Source: Strigamia acuminata (Eukaryota; Arthropoda; Chilopoda; Geophilomorpha; Linotaeniidae). From it: a DNA stretch of 64,000 nt. Positions 1-10,525 of the stretch are shown in pieces (the stretch's first letter is position 1; the number at the start of each line of letters is the position of its first letter). The translations under genes and the position numbers were made by a program. Under the pieces are notes generated by a model that saw only the letters and a list, made by a program, of their open reading frames with translations, did not search any database and was not told the DNA's origin. The DNA is taken from positions 7,504,001 to 7,568,000 of the forward strand of contig OX442322.1 in NCBI GenBank assembly GCA_949358305.1, given 5' to 3'.

Positions 1-347
1 GTGGTCATTCTGCATTTTAACGTCATGTCGGTGTTAGTGAAGACGAATTTGTTTTTAAATTTGTGCCCAACATGATTAAAAAAACATATTAGATGTCCAA
101 GATGATGTAGACATTTAGCCTAAATTTTATAAATATTTGCAAAAAAAATGTACTATTCTTCAGATTATCAATAAAACTTAAATTACAGGCCCTAATTTTA
201 ACATACTTATTCATCTAGACTTTAATAAAATTGCTTTTTCACCAGCCATGTTTTGCTCTATACCGGCTATAGACTTCGACTTTTTGAGCGAGATTTAAAA
301 AACATGATAAACACATGACAAATGGCAAGCAAGGCTATGGAGAATGC
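1..347. other. AT-rich sequence, no gene seen
   Basis: I see no coding exon, RNA gene or mobile-element end here. On the minus strand this is where the second half of the Dicer-like RNase III domain and a dsRNA-binding domain would be expected, and I find neither. Confidence 0.5.
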
Positions 348-447
348 GCTTTATTGATTTCTAAAATACATTCGATTTATTTTAATATTTTACAATTAAG
401 CTTTATTGATTTCTAAAATAAATTCGATTTATTTTAATATTTTACAA
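348..447. repeat. 52-bp tandem duplication
   Basis: Two adjacent copies with a period of 52 bp start with GCTTTATTGATTTC at 348 and 400. They differ at one base over the second copy's length. It is AT-rich and non-coding. Confidence 0.85.
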
Positions 448-542
448 ATATGTTTATAGAAAAACATTTCACAAAATGAAAATGTTGTAGAAATAAATTT
501 ACCTTTCAGATAAAAAACCAGTGTAGGCCAGATTGTTTACAG

Positions 543-1222
543 CTACTTCGCACATAGTACCTCATCTAAACATCCTTCTTTCTCAAGTAAAAACTGAAAA
601 AAATAAACCAAATTCAGATAATGCAATCCAAGTTTTAAAACACAACCACTATTTATATTATCTTCATCTGCTAGTGCAAGAAATTTACTTCTGACATTAT
701 CCAAAATTGGATTTCCTATATTCGAATGATAATTTAGCACCTCTGCAGCCATTTTTGCCGATTTTGTAAACACAGTATTTGTCACAGCTAATTTTGCAAA
801 AGTGGTATTGTTAACTAAAACAGATCTAATATCAGCTAGCTGCCAGTGTGGAGATGTCAGGGCTAGAGATGTCATCGTACCAGCAAACAGATGCCATAGG
901 TAATCAAATAACATTTCAAAAAAATAATTGTTCAATCTATAGATTTATCAAATAGCTACAAAATTTAGTTTCAATTACCTAAAATTGCATTTCCGAGAAA
1001 TTTGTGTCTGATATAATAACCAGTCTCTAATATATTACTGTAGTGTGGAGGATAAGTTATTGCTAGAAAGAGAAAGGATTTATCTCGAAACACGTAGCAA
1101 ATTTTATTTTCAAAATTACTCAATCTCATTAATTGTTCATCAGGTATACATTTCTCTGGATTGATTAAAGCGTCCTTTATCACATTCGTGTTTGTCGCGC
1201 CAGGCTGAATACCAGGTCTTAA
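543..1222 (-). pseudogene. Dicer-like RNase III domain fragment, decayed
   Basis: Two minus-strand exons resemble the second RNase III domain of Dicer, the dsRNA-cutting enzyme of RNA interference. Exon 979-1222 starts after a CGTAG acceptor and encodes LSNFENKICYVFRDKSFL and then HKFLGNAIL. It ends in phase 1 at a GTAATT donor. The next block (about 543-923) encodes DYLWHLF and then DIRSVLVNNTTFAKLAV, the usual continuation of the family signature. Two things suggest decay. The signature EFLGDA reads KFLGNA, so two acidic metal-binding positions are lost. The join that keeps the protein in frame needs an acceptor ending TG at 924-925, while the nearest real AG (937-938) gives the wrong phase and a stop. 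The rest of the RNase III domain and the dsRNA-binding domain are not visible. Element A lies in the intron just upstream. A diverged functional paralogue is less likely but possible. Confidence 0.72.
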
Positions 1223-1288
1223 CTACGAAACGGAATAAATGTAACAACATGATTGTAGAGAAAACAGAAACTTGAACATTTGTAAAAT

Positions 1289-3028
1289 TGTGACGATTCT
1301 ACTTTTGGGCTAATTTATTAGTCCTTTTAAGATAGATAATTCGGTTTATACAAGACGTTGCTAAGTTTAGCAACAACCTAACCGAGATAAGCTACGGAAG
1401 CCTTTACAAACATGAATACGTGATCGAATAGAAATAACTTACAGTTTTAGTGTGACTTAGCATATTTATTACTAAATATTAATGATAACATAATTGGGTT
1501 CTTGACGCGTGTAAACGGGCGGCATCAACTGGTTGAGGATCCGGGCGAAGCCAAAGGGATACGGCTGACTTGCGGCATCGTCACAAATATCGCTACGGAG
1601 ACGTATTTGGTCCGCAGCTCGAGTATCTAATAATGCGAAGAGTCCTTCGCATAAGTAGGAATATTCAGCAGAATATTCCATGTTCCAAATGAATAAAAGT
1701 AAAGTAATTAGTGGAATACAACAAATGAATTGTTGTATAAATATTAATTGGGCGGGGACCGTCACGACAATTGAGAGAACGTCGCGGGAGTTGTTGAGAC
1801 TCCATCCGCCAGCATGCCTTACGACGACAAGATCTCGTGATCAGGCGCCGAGTATTTAATTGTGTGCTTTAACTCGCTATCGGTGGTACCAACCACCAGG
1901 TAAACATTTCTATGGACTTACCGGTATAAAAGATATTGCCAATACAGGATTACCAATGCCCGAGTAATTTGTTTAACATGATATATTTTATATATCATTC
2001 ACGGGTTACTAACCCGGAGGGTACGATGGGGCGGGGACCGTCACGACGGTCGAGAGAACCATCGCGGGAGGATTTGACTCCTCCATCCGCCAGCATGCCT
2101 TACGATGACGGGATCCACTGATCGAGCACCGGGTAAAATATTATATGGCCACTGCCGTTGGATTACCATTCTCCAGGTAGTTATTTATCGCAACATCTGA
2201 CGATATTACTCACGGGCTACCAACCCGGCGTGTTACCTGTGCATTAGGCCTTTACCGACTTTTAACGAGCGGAAGGACCAATCGTAGAAAGACGGGAACC
2301 TGCGTGGACTGTTTACAACAACCATCCTGCAGCAGACTGTGGCCAGTTAGCTGAGGGACCTACTTTCATTTAGCAAGGTCGTACTGTATACGACCGTTAT
2401 ATTAAGCCACCGTACGAAATCCTACTGTCCCGTAGAACAGCTGGCTAACGTTACGGGGCCATTTCATGCGAATGCATGTCTATTACCGGAGTTGGCCTTC
2501 CCGAAAAGGCCCTACAACAACAATAACAATAGTAATGAATACCGATTGTGGAGAGCTGAGGTGGCCTGATGTGTCGATAAGAAAGTGAGATCAAACGATA
2601 ACAACAATTCAATTACAGACATTTTACAGTTATCAAGCCAGGGGGATTAGTGGGTGAGAAACTGATGCTTATATAGTTCTGTAGAACTACTAGATTGGCG
2701 ACAGCCAATCAGTGTACGAATCGGCGGATTCGTGGGTCACTAGTCCGGACCTAATATATGACTATGTCCAGATGGGCCCAGTTGGGGTCCGGAAGGGTCC
2801 GATTGGTTCCCTTCGACAGGTAAGTAACGTGGATATTGATTCAACAGAATCAACATCATCAAGTAATTAATACTTAGTTTATGTCGAATAAAATAGTTAT
2901 ATTTTATTCACCGTGTTTAAATAATTATTTATCACACTTTTTAGTTTTATCGAGTTTGAATTACGCGCGTTTGGTAAACAGCGCCATCTATTGTGAACAT
3001 TGATAAATACGGATTTGTAATCATCACA
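1289..3028 (-). repeat. Element A 3' LTR (element sense)
   Basis: Matches 13898-15637 over 1740 bp with about six substitutions. It starts TGTGACGATT on the plus strand and ends ATCATCACA. Short open frames inside both copies (for example 1472-1765) are identical in the two LTRs and have no family features, so I treat them as non-coding. Confidence 0.95.
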
Positions 3029-3040
3029 CATCCCCCGGTG
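3029..3040 (-). other. Element A polypurine tract
   Basis: On the minus strand CCGGGGGATG directly precedes the 3' LTR start TGTGATG. This is the expected place for the plus-strand DNA primer. The purine run is short. Confidence 0.6.
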
Positions 3041-3771
3041 ACAATCATAGAGTTTACCAACTTTTTAATTGTCATTCTTAATGTATAAGAAATGTTCACC
3101 TAATTCTATCGAATTAATCCACTTGGTAAGTATTTTATTGAACTTAATCGTGTTATTTCTTTCAGAAACTTCGTCACCCAATTAGACTAATCGGCTTCCC
3201 TGTACAACGCAACTCCCGGTTGCTGAGCGACGGAAATGAACTCGTCCGAACATGGATACATGTTCGAGAAAACTAATTTCGATAGAAATTTTATTTTCGC
3301 CATCAAACAAACTTCTTCACAGCTTATTAATTATCTAGATGATCAAATAAAATAAATTTATGCAAAATTTTATTTATTGGAAAAATCTAAACTACTAATT
3401 TTTATTACGATTGTCATAAAAATTATTGAATTTCAACTTGAAATTCTTCAACACTTTGAACAAAGCAAAATAAACACAAAATTTCCACAAATAATTATGA
3501 AATTTGTAAATAAATCAAACAAACATATATTAATATGATTCGTTCAAACAAAATCAAATTGAATTCGGAAAGAACAATTAAATTGAATCCAATTTTTTAA
3601 TCAATTATATTCGTTAGAATATTTAAATAATTAGTTCTAATTTTAAATAAAAACTGAACACCCTACTCATGAGAATACTGGAAAAATTGCAAACACAACA
3701 AAACACTTGGAATATTTTTAGTCAAAAATATTTCCACTCAGAAAAAATAACGAATGTTAATTTTGTCCCTT
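3041..3771. other. AT-rich 3' untranslated tail of element A
   Basis: About 730 bp between the ORF3 stop and the purine tract. It is strongly AT-rich, and I see no coding or RNA gene. Confidence 0.6.
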
Positions 3772-5301
3772 TTATTCTTTCTTTTCGACGTCAGTCGAAT
3801 CTTTCTCCTCCTTTTTCTCGACTTCGGCAGAAGTCAGAAAATCAGATTCTTCAGTCGCCTCTGTCGAGACGGCGGAAAACACAGCTTCCTCCGGAGCTTC
3901 AATTTCCTCTGGGCTCGGAGGTGGGAACGGCAGATCCTCGAGCAACTCCGCCACGAAATCGACGACGGAGAGCAACTTCTCGGCGTCCTCGAACTGTGCC
4001 TCGTCCGAAGTTTCAGACTTAGGCGCGATAGGAGCGTTTGACACGTCGATTACGACCGCTGGAGGATCCTCCACGGGTTTAGACGACGTTTCAACAGCCT
4101 GTTGAAGCTTACGAGCTCGCCCTCGTGCCAAGATATTGGTTCGTTGAACCTTGGCAATTTCCCTTGCTCGGTCGAGCGTCAGACAGCCTCGTCCACGCGA
4201 CATCGTTCTCGGTCGAACGATTTCTTCTACGACCTCGCTTCCAACGCTGTCGGCGGCCTGGACAGTTTCAGTAGAAACTTCAGAGTCCTCGGACGGCGGC
4301 GGTGACTGTCGAAGGAGTTCGACTCTTACCCCGGCGTTGGCTTCAGCACGGGCCCAGGTGAGGAAGCGCGGGTCAATGTAAACCGCTTCGCCGCGACTAT
4401 TCAAGAAAAGTCGGCACTTTGGGCAGTGAGCCCAACATCGCTTCTCATTTGGCTTAATGCCTTTCACCACATGGGGCTGAACCTCCTTGCGCCACGGCTC
4501 CGAACGCGGTCGCGTTTTCCTTCCACGGCAGTTTGGACAACGCATTAGAGAAGAACCTGCGGATGCACCGCAGCACCACCCACAGCCGACGCAAAATGGG
4601 CAGATCGTCTCTGTGGCCTGGTCCGTTACGATGTTATCGTGAGGTATTCCGGCTGCCATGTCACGCTCGCACTGTTCTTTGCGCAGGCGGGCCTTCTCGT
4701 CCTTCTTTCGTGCCTTATTGGCTGCTCGGTACTCGCGGTTGCGAGAAACAGGCTCCGAATAACGCAGAGCGCCCGGTGGCGGCTCGTTCCATCCGTATTC
4801 AGATGCCGAAGATTCAGCACCGGCAGGAAGATGTGCAACAGACGTTGACTGTCCTGCCACAGTCGGTGCAGCTGCATTCGACGTGTTGGCGACGGTAGGC
4901 GCCACGCTTGCAGTTGGCGGCCGAAATTCTGGCGAATGCGGGGCCAACGGGACGTTGATAACGTTTACAGGCGGATATGCTACCTGGGCCAACGGGGCCA
5001 ATTGCGCCGACTCATAGACAGTTGGCTGCGCAGAAGTGGACGGGGCCTGCATCATCGAATTCAAATCGAGCGGAAGTCCGTCCGGATGGACGCTCAGCCA
5101 ATTTAGCGTTGCGAGTTGCAGCGGCGTCAGGGCGTACATCGAGGCGGGCGCCGTCGGTATCGGTTGGGCCCTCATGTAAGCGCGTTCTGCTGAACGGCGT
5201 TGCTCGTCACTAGACGAGGTGGACGAGCTGGAGCTTTCATGTCGGTGTCGTCGATGACTCCGTTTTGAACGGTGTTTACCACTTCCCATCTGCAGACGCA
5301 A
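3772..5301 (-). CDS. Element A ORF3, cysteine-rich protein of unknown function
   Basis: About 505 residues. The first ATG is at 5289; the frame is open slightly upstream. The N-terminus is basic and serine-rich (KHRSKRSHRRHRH followed by a Ser run), like a nuclear-localisation or RNA-binding tail. A Pro/Ala-rich region follows. Counting from 5301, residues 234-258 hold a dense cysteine cluster (CPFCVGCGWCC, then CPNCRGRK), and residues 289-296 hold CWAHCPKC. The spacing suggests two zinc-binding modules, the first reminiscent of the CxxCxGxG repeats of DnaJ. The C-terminus is acidic. It sits where env would be, but has no signal peptide, furin site or transmembrane segment, so it is not an envelope protein. 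The ATG directly follows TTTGCGTCTGCAG, a good splice acceptor. A GTAAGT donor at 5889-5894 could supply a non-coding first exon. I do not recognise the family. Confidence 0.75.
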   Translation of the reverse strand: MRLQMGSGKHRSKRSHRRHRHESSSSSTSSSDEQRRSAERAYMRAQPIPTAPASMYALTPLQLATLNWLSVHPDGLPLDLNSMMQAPSTSAQPTVYESAQLAPLAQVAYPPVNVINVPLAPHSPEFRPPTASVAPTVANTSNAAAPTVAGQSTSVAHLPAGAESSASEYGWNEPPPGALRYSEPVSRNREYRAANKARKKDEKARLRKEQCERDMAAGIPHDNIVTDQATETICPFCVGCGWCCGASAGSSLMRCPNCRGRKTRPRSEPWRKEVQPHVVKGIKPNEKRCWAHCPKCRLFLNSRGEAVYIDPRFLTWARAEANAGVRVELLRQSPPPSEDSEVSTETVQAADSVGSEVVEEIVRPRTMSRGRGCLTLDRAREIAKVQRTNILARGRARKLQQAVETSSKPVEDPPAVVIDVSNAPIAPKSETSDEAQFEDAEKLLSVVDFVAELLEDLPFPPPSPEEIEAPEEAVFSAVSTEATEESDFLTSAEVEKKEEKDSTDVEKKE

Positions 5302-6487
5302 ATAAATAATTTTATTAAAAATAATTCCACACTAAATAGTCATTCCTTGAGTCCAAAGAATTAAAACGTATTGTTCGCAACGAAAATACACAACTCGAGT
5401 TATTTATAACCCTTAACACGTGACACTAATGAGTCACATTCCCCTTGTGTTTATGACACGAGAATGGACTCGCCTGACAGTGATTTTCATCGAAAATCGC
5501 AACTTGTTGATTTTTCAAAAGAAAAATCCCCTTAGTTTTGTAAACTATTTAATCCAACTTCCGAGTATCAAAATATCTATCGTATTAATTAATTAACACT
5601 TGGTCTAATAAAATTTTTTACATCGAAAAAATTCACCGCTAAATAATTCATGCAAGCCTCGACCGCGACTTGATTTAAATAATTAGTGCCTACATACTTA
5701 AATTTTAATAATTCATTATTAATATTTAACTCAACTATTCGACTGAATAGTTAAACTTCCAGAGTGATTTAATGCCGATTCACGCTTATACTACACGTGA
5801 ATTTATAACTTTTTATCGAGACGCCGATATTTTTCAATTGTTTCGAACAATTTTTTCAATTCTTTGGTCAAAGAATAATAACGAAACTACTTACTGTCGG
5901 AAGTGAATTAGCGTTGAAATTGTCGAGTCGAAAAATGAAGACGGGTCGAAGGGACGAAGTCACTAGTATCCGTGTTTTTTACGAAGTGTTTGTGTGCAAT
6001 GAACCCTGGGAATTTTATTCCCTATTAATTGTCGGGTTCGAGGTTTAATCACACCTCGTAAGTCTCGTACCTTCGTAATTACGCGAGATTATCACTTTTC
6101 AAAGTAATTCTCTGTATTTTGGTTAAAATACATGTAAATACGACCACAAATTAAGATATTCTATCGAATAATTAATTCATATTCATATTCATATTCATAT
6201 TTTTAATATAAATTTCCATAAATATCGTAATATCTTGTCCCCCGGTGTTGAGATTATAAATCACTACACCTGTCAGACATGTAAATAATTACAGTCTTCA
6301 AGTTTTGAGTAAAACTTTATTAATTCCAACAAAACTTTGAGGCTTTTCCTCGTTGTTGGTATGGTTTTTTAAATACTGCAGTGATGTTTCGCACGAAATT
6401 TTCATCTGCATATTTAGGATTCGGCCTTCGCTCTCGTCGAGGACGAAGGCTAGTTCGCGGAACTATCGGTTGGGGTTTGCGGAGTTT
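5302..6487 (-). other. Spacer between pol and ORF3 of element A, possible intron and promoter
   Basis: 1.19 kb without a credible coding frame. On the minus strand a consensus donor (ACA then GTAAGTAG, exon end at 5895) lies 600 bp upstream of the CTGCAG acceptor that abuts the ORF3 ATG. A spliced leader exon is therefore possible. A (ATTCAT)n microsatellite lies at 6175-6201. The spacer is almost the same length as the pol-ORF3 gap of element B. Confidence 0.45.
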
Positions 6488-9400
6488 TCAAGGCGGTTTC
6501 TTTGGAACTTCGCCTCTTTTTAACGCCGCTTTCCTTTCCATAGCAGTTAAGCGTTGTCTATGTCTATGTTTAGACTTTGTGGACGCAGATTTGTCAATCT
6601 GCACTGAAGTTGAGTCGGATAATTCCATTGGAATTTCTGAGGAAGTTTCAGGAATTAATTCCATTTCTTCAGCATCCGGAAGTTGATTACTTTCGTCCAT
6701 CCATTTAGGATTGTCTTGAGGCGAGTAAGAGGCGGACTTTTGTCCTATTTTCCAAGTCTCAATCGGATACGACGGAGTATAGGGATACAACGCTTTAATA
6801 TTTACTGATTTTTCAATCGAACCATCAGCTAATTTGCGTAATTTATACGCTCCGCCTGGAAGTACTTTAGTAATCTCCCACGGTCCATCTCTCTTTTCGG
6901 CAAATCCAGCGGAGATATTTTTATCTGCGCACGAGAGAATGTGAGTCTGTTTCCAAACTAAATCTCCAACTTCGAACTCCGTAATTACGAACTTTTGTTC
7001 GTGTATTTTCCTATGTCGTTCAAAATTCAATTGAATTCTGCGATGCATTTCTTGATGCGATCTGCGTAATATATCTAATAGTACTCTGACATATTTTTCT
7101 GGATTTTCTTTGTCAAATGGATTGGCATGTTTAATAATCCTTGGGTCGAAAGGTAATGTTACGATTCGTCCTGTGTTCAGTAACATTGGGCTTGAGCCCG
7201 TTGCCGCTGAGACATTATTTCTCATCGCGAACGCGAATTCGTCTAGATAACGTGGCCATTGCATGTGCACATCTGTGTACAGGGCCAGCATCGTCTTTAT
7301 ATCTCTATTGGCTCGCTCTGTCGGGTTTGCCTGAGCATGATACGTGCTTGTATGGGACGGGCGAATGTTGTACATTTCGCAATACTCATTGTAAATATCG
7401 GAAACAAATTGTTTTCCGTTATCGCTTACAATCTTTTTGGGGTGTCCCCATCTGTTTGTAACAGATCTTAATTCTTGAACGCAGTTAGCGCTCGTAGCTT
7501 TGGTTAAAGCCTTAATTTCAACGAACTTGGTACAATTGTCAATAATGACAAAAATATACTGGTTTTGGGACCTTCCCGCGGGTTTTGGGCCCATCAAGTC
7601 CATGTTAATACATTCCCAAGGATTGGTCATGTTGTGTGGCGTGTAAGGAGCTGCGTGCCTTTTCTGTTGAATAGGCTTGTACTGAGCACAGTGCGTGCAG
7701 CTTTTGACGTAGTTCCTGACACTTCTACTCATACCCGGCCAGAAATATATTAAACGTGTTTTCTCCAACGTCTTGCTCATCCCAGCGTGACCGCTTAGGG
7801 GGTGGCCATGACAAGCGAAGAGTACTCGTTTTACGAGTGAACTGGGTACAACGGCTTTAAAGCCGTTTCCCGAATCATTTAATTCCTCTTCGAACGAAGG
7901 GTTAAAATAGATGATCATTTGATCACCATCCTTTTCTTTTCTGTCTAAACAATAGTTTTTGACTTTGTTTTTCCATTCTTTTATTTCAGATTGTGGTATC
8001 CCAACAACCTTGTCATTCAATAAATATTCTCGAATGCGTTTGCATTCATTATCTAGTAACTGAGCATCTATTATTTCTCTCCTTGTAGGAGGGACTTCTT
8101 TAAGTACTTCAGTCAACGCACTGTACAAGGTTTCTTGTACTTCCTCCCCCTCCTTTTCTTCAGAACATTCTTTAGAATTTTCTGAAAAATAGGAACGCAC
8201 ACTAGCCAAATATTCTCGTTTCTCCGGGGCACGATTTAATGAAGCAGAAGGATTTCCGTCCCACTCAGGCCAGTATTGTTTAATTTCGACAGGTTCCACA
8301 TGATCTTGAAGAGGAATGTCTTCCTCTGTTAGTGGGGCTCTAGAAAGTGCATCTGCAACTTGATTAGCAGCACCTTTTCGAAAAACAATTTTAAAATTTC
8401 CACATTGGATTCTTAATGCCCATCGGCCAAATTTCCCAGATGGTTCAGGCGTTCGCATCAACCATTTCAGTGCTTCTGCATCTGACTCTAAAGTGAATGT
8501 ACCATATTCGAGATATGGTTTAAATCGATCAATAGCCCACACGACTGCGAGACATTCGAGTTCCGGCGTTGTATAACGCTTCTCCGCTCCACGTAAAACT
8601 CTGCTTGCATAAGCTACAGGTTTGGGTACAGAAATGTTTTTCTGCTTCTTTTCATCGAATATATCGACGTCTTGGCAAAGGACAGCTCCTAAGCCTTCAT
8701 GTGAAGCGTCAGTCATGACAACAAATGGTAAAGTCATATCTGGTTTGTGTAGACAATTGTCACCACAAAGTAGCTCTTTAATTTTTTTAAAAGCTTCTGT
8801 CTGCTCATCTCCCCATTCAAATGGAGTTTTCTCATTCATCATACGTGTGTATGGTGCGGCAATAGTTCCGTGATTTGGAACAAACTTCCTGAAGAAGTTA
8901 GTCATGCCGTGAAAGCGTTGAATGTCTTTAGCACACGTGGGGGTGGGAAATTTCATAATCGCCGATATTTTATCGGGATCACCGAAGAGACCTTCGGGTT
9001 TAATCCAGTGGCCCAAGAATTTTAATTCTGTACGCCCAAAACGAGATTTCGCTTTATTTATTGTCATGTTGGCTTGGTTAAGCCTTTCCAAAACATCTCG
9101 GACATGTTTGAGATGATCATCCCAATTATCTGAATACACAATTACGTCATCCAAATAAACTAACGCGTAGTCTTGTAAAGCTGAGCCTAAAATGCCTTCC
9201 ATCAAACGCTGGAAAGTACAAGGCGCATTGCAAAGGCCGAACGGCATTCGCACAAATTGATAAGGGCCGTTTGGCGTATAAAACGCCGTTTTTGGACGAT
9301 CTTCCTCACACATTTCGACTTGGTAGTAACCTTTAACAAGGTCAATAGACGTAAAATACTTTGCCGGACCAGTATTATGCAACAAAAGGTCAATACTTGG

Positions 9401-10518
9401 CATTTGTATTACTTCGACTTCAGTGATGGCATTTAGCCACCGGTAGTCAATGCACATCCTATACGAGCCGTCAGGCTTCGCAACAATGACGGGATGACTT
9501 ATGAAGGGCCCTTTGGCCTTTTCAATGAGTCCATCCTGTTCCAATTCTGCAGCTAGTTTGGTCATAATGGCTCTCTTGGCCGGGTTATACATTCTATACT
9601 GCATTTTGGGCAATGAATGCCCTTCTTTGAACTTAATACGATGTTGGGTCACGTTAGTGCACCCAACTTGATCACGAAATACATTCGGTATCGAGTTAAC
9701 CACTTCGCGAAGTGCTAGTCTTTGTTCCGGAGTGCAGTCGCTCTCCTCAACTAATTTTTCATCCCAAGTCAACACAGGGGTGTCTGTTAACTCAATTGAG
9801 TTGAGAGTGGACGACAGTCCTAAATAATCGAAAGTAATTCGATTCAACGGGGCGAGGGCCAAATTGGCTTCTTCCGATTCATAAGGAGCGGACCAATTAG
9901 GTTTATCTGCACAAGAGAACTCTTGTAAATGTGGATGCGGACTAATTTTCTGTCTTCGCATGAAATTGTGACCAAGTATCAAGCCACAAACTCGTTTTGC
10001 TAAAACGATGAAATTCATTGGTGTAAATTCATCAGCCCATTGCACGCACAAAGTTATTTGTCCGACAGGCTTGTGTGGTACGCCTACAGCGTTAACCAAC
10101 ATGTTTCTGGGGGCCTCTTGCAAAAATTCTGGCAAAGCCTGAGTTTCAGACAAGAGTTGTTCCCCAATGTAACATTGAGATGCTCCTGTATCCATGAGCG
10201 CGTTGTAGGTGAGCCCACCAATTGTGATCTTCATTCGAGGATCATCTTTATTATTACCTAAAGTAATATTGTGCAAATTATTGCCGCCTATGACTCTGTT
10301 GAGTCGGCGAAGTCTACAGAATTTCTTCGTGTAACACTTGTGGGGAAACAATGTCAGATTTTTTAATTGTTCTGTCATTTCTTGCAGATTTTCCTCTACT
10401 CCGCCATTATGACTAGTGGCTACTTCAAGACAAGTTGTGTCTACATCCATAAATAAAGATTCCGACGTAGCATTAGCCACTTCTGGGGGATGGAATAAAC
10501 CTTCGTCCCCCGGATCTA
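6488..10518 (-). CDS. pol: Element A Pol polyprotein (protease, RT, RNase H, integrase)
   Basis: About 1340 residues, read by -1 frameshifting out of gag. Numbering from 10480: protease with DTGA at 97-100; reverse transcriptase with RMPFGLCNAP near 411-420 and YLDD at 442-445; RNase H beginning TDASHEGLGA; integrase with an H2C2 zinc finger near 890-930 (HGHPLSGHAG ... CTHCAQYK) and catalytic acidic residues in MDLMGPKP, SDNGKQF and ANPTERAN. A module around RDGPWEITKVLPGGAYKLRKL follows and corresponds to the GPF/Y region. The last 90 residues are acidic, then basic. No chromodomain is visible. The frame is open from the frameshift site, and the first conventional start is well inside it, so Pol is probably made only as Gag-Pol. 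All key motifs are intact. Confidence 0.95.
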
Positions 10519-10525
10519 GTTTTTT
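10485..10525 (-). promoter_or_regulatory. -1 ribosomal frameshift signal, element A
   Basis: The heptamer AAAAAAC (10525-10519) lies in gag phase as TCA-AAA-AAC, immediately before the gag stop TAG. After a 7-nt spacer, GGGGGA (10511-10506) can pair with TCCCCC (10490-10485) across a 15-nt loop. The -1 frame is open from here into pol. Heptamer, spacer and stem match known eukaryotic and retroviral -1 sites. Function is inferred. Confidence 0.85.

Noticed and set aside
1472-1765. 97-residue frame, repeated at 14081-14374
   Set aside because: It lies inside both LTR copies of element A and has no family features; it is repeated only because the LTR is duplicated.
3772-5301. Envelope gene in the position after pol (element A), and likewise in element B
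   Set aside because: No signal peptide, transmembrane segment, cleavage site or fusion peptide in either ORF3.
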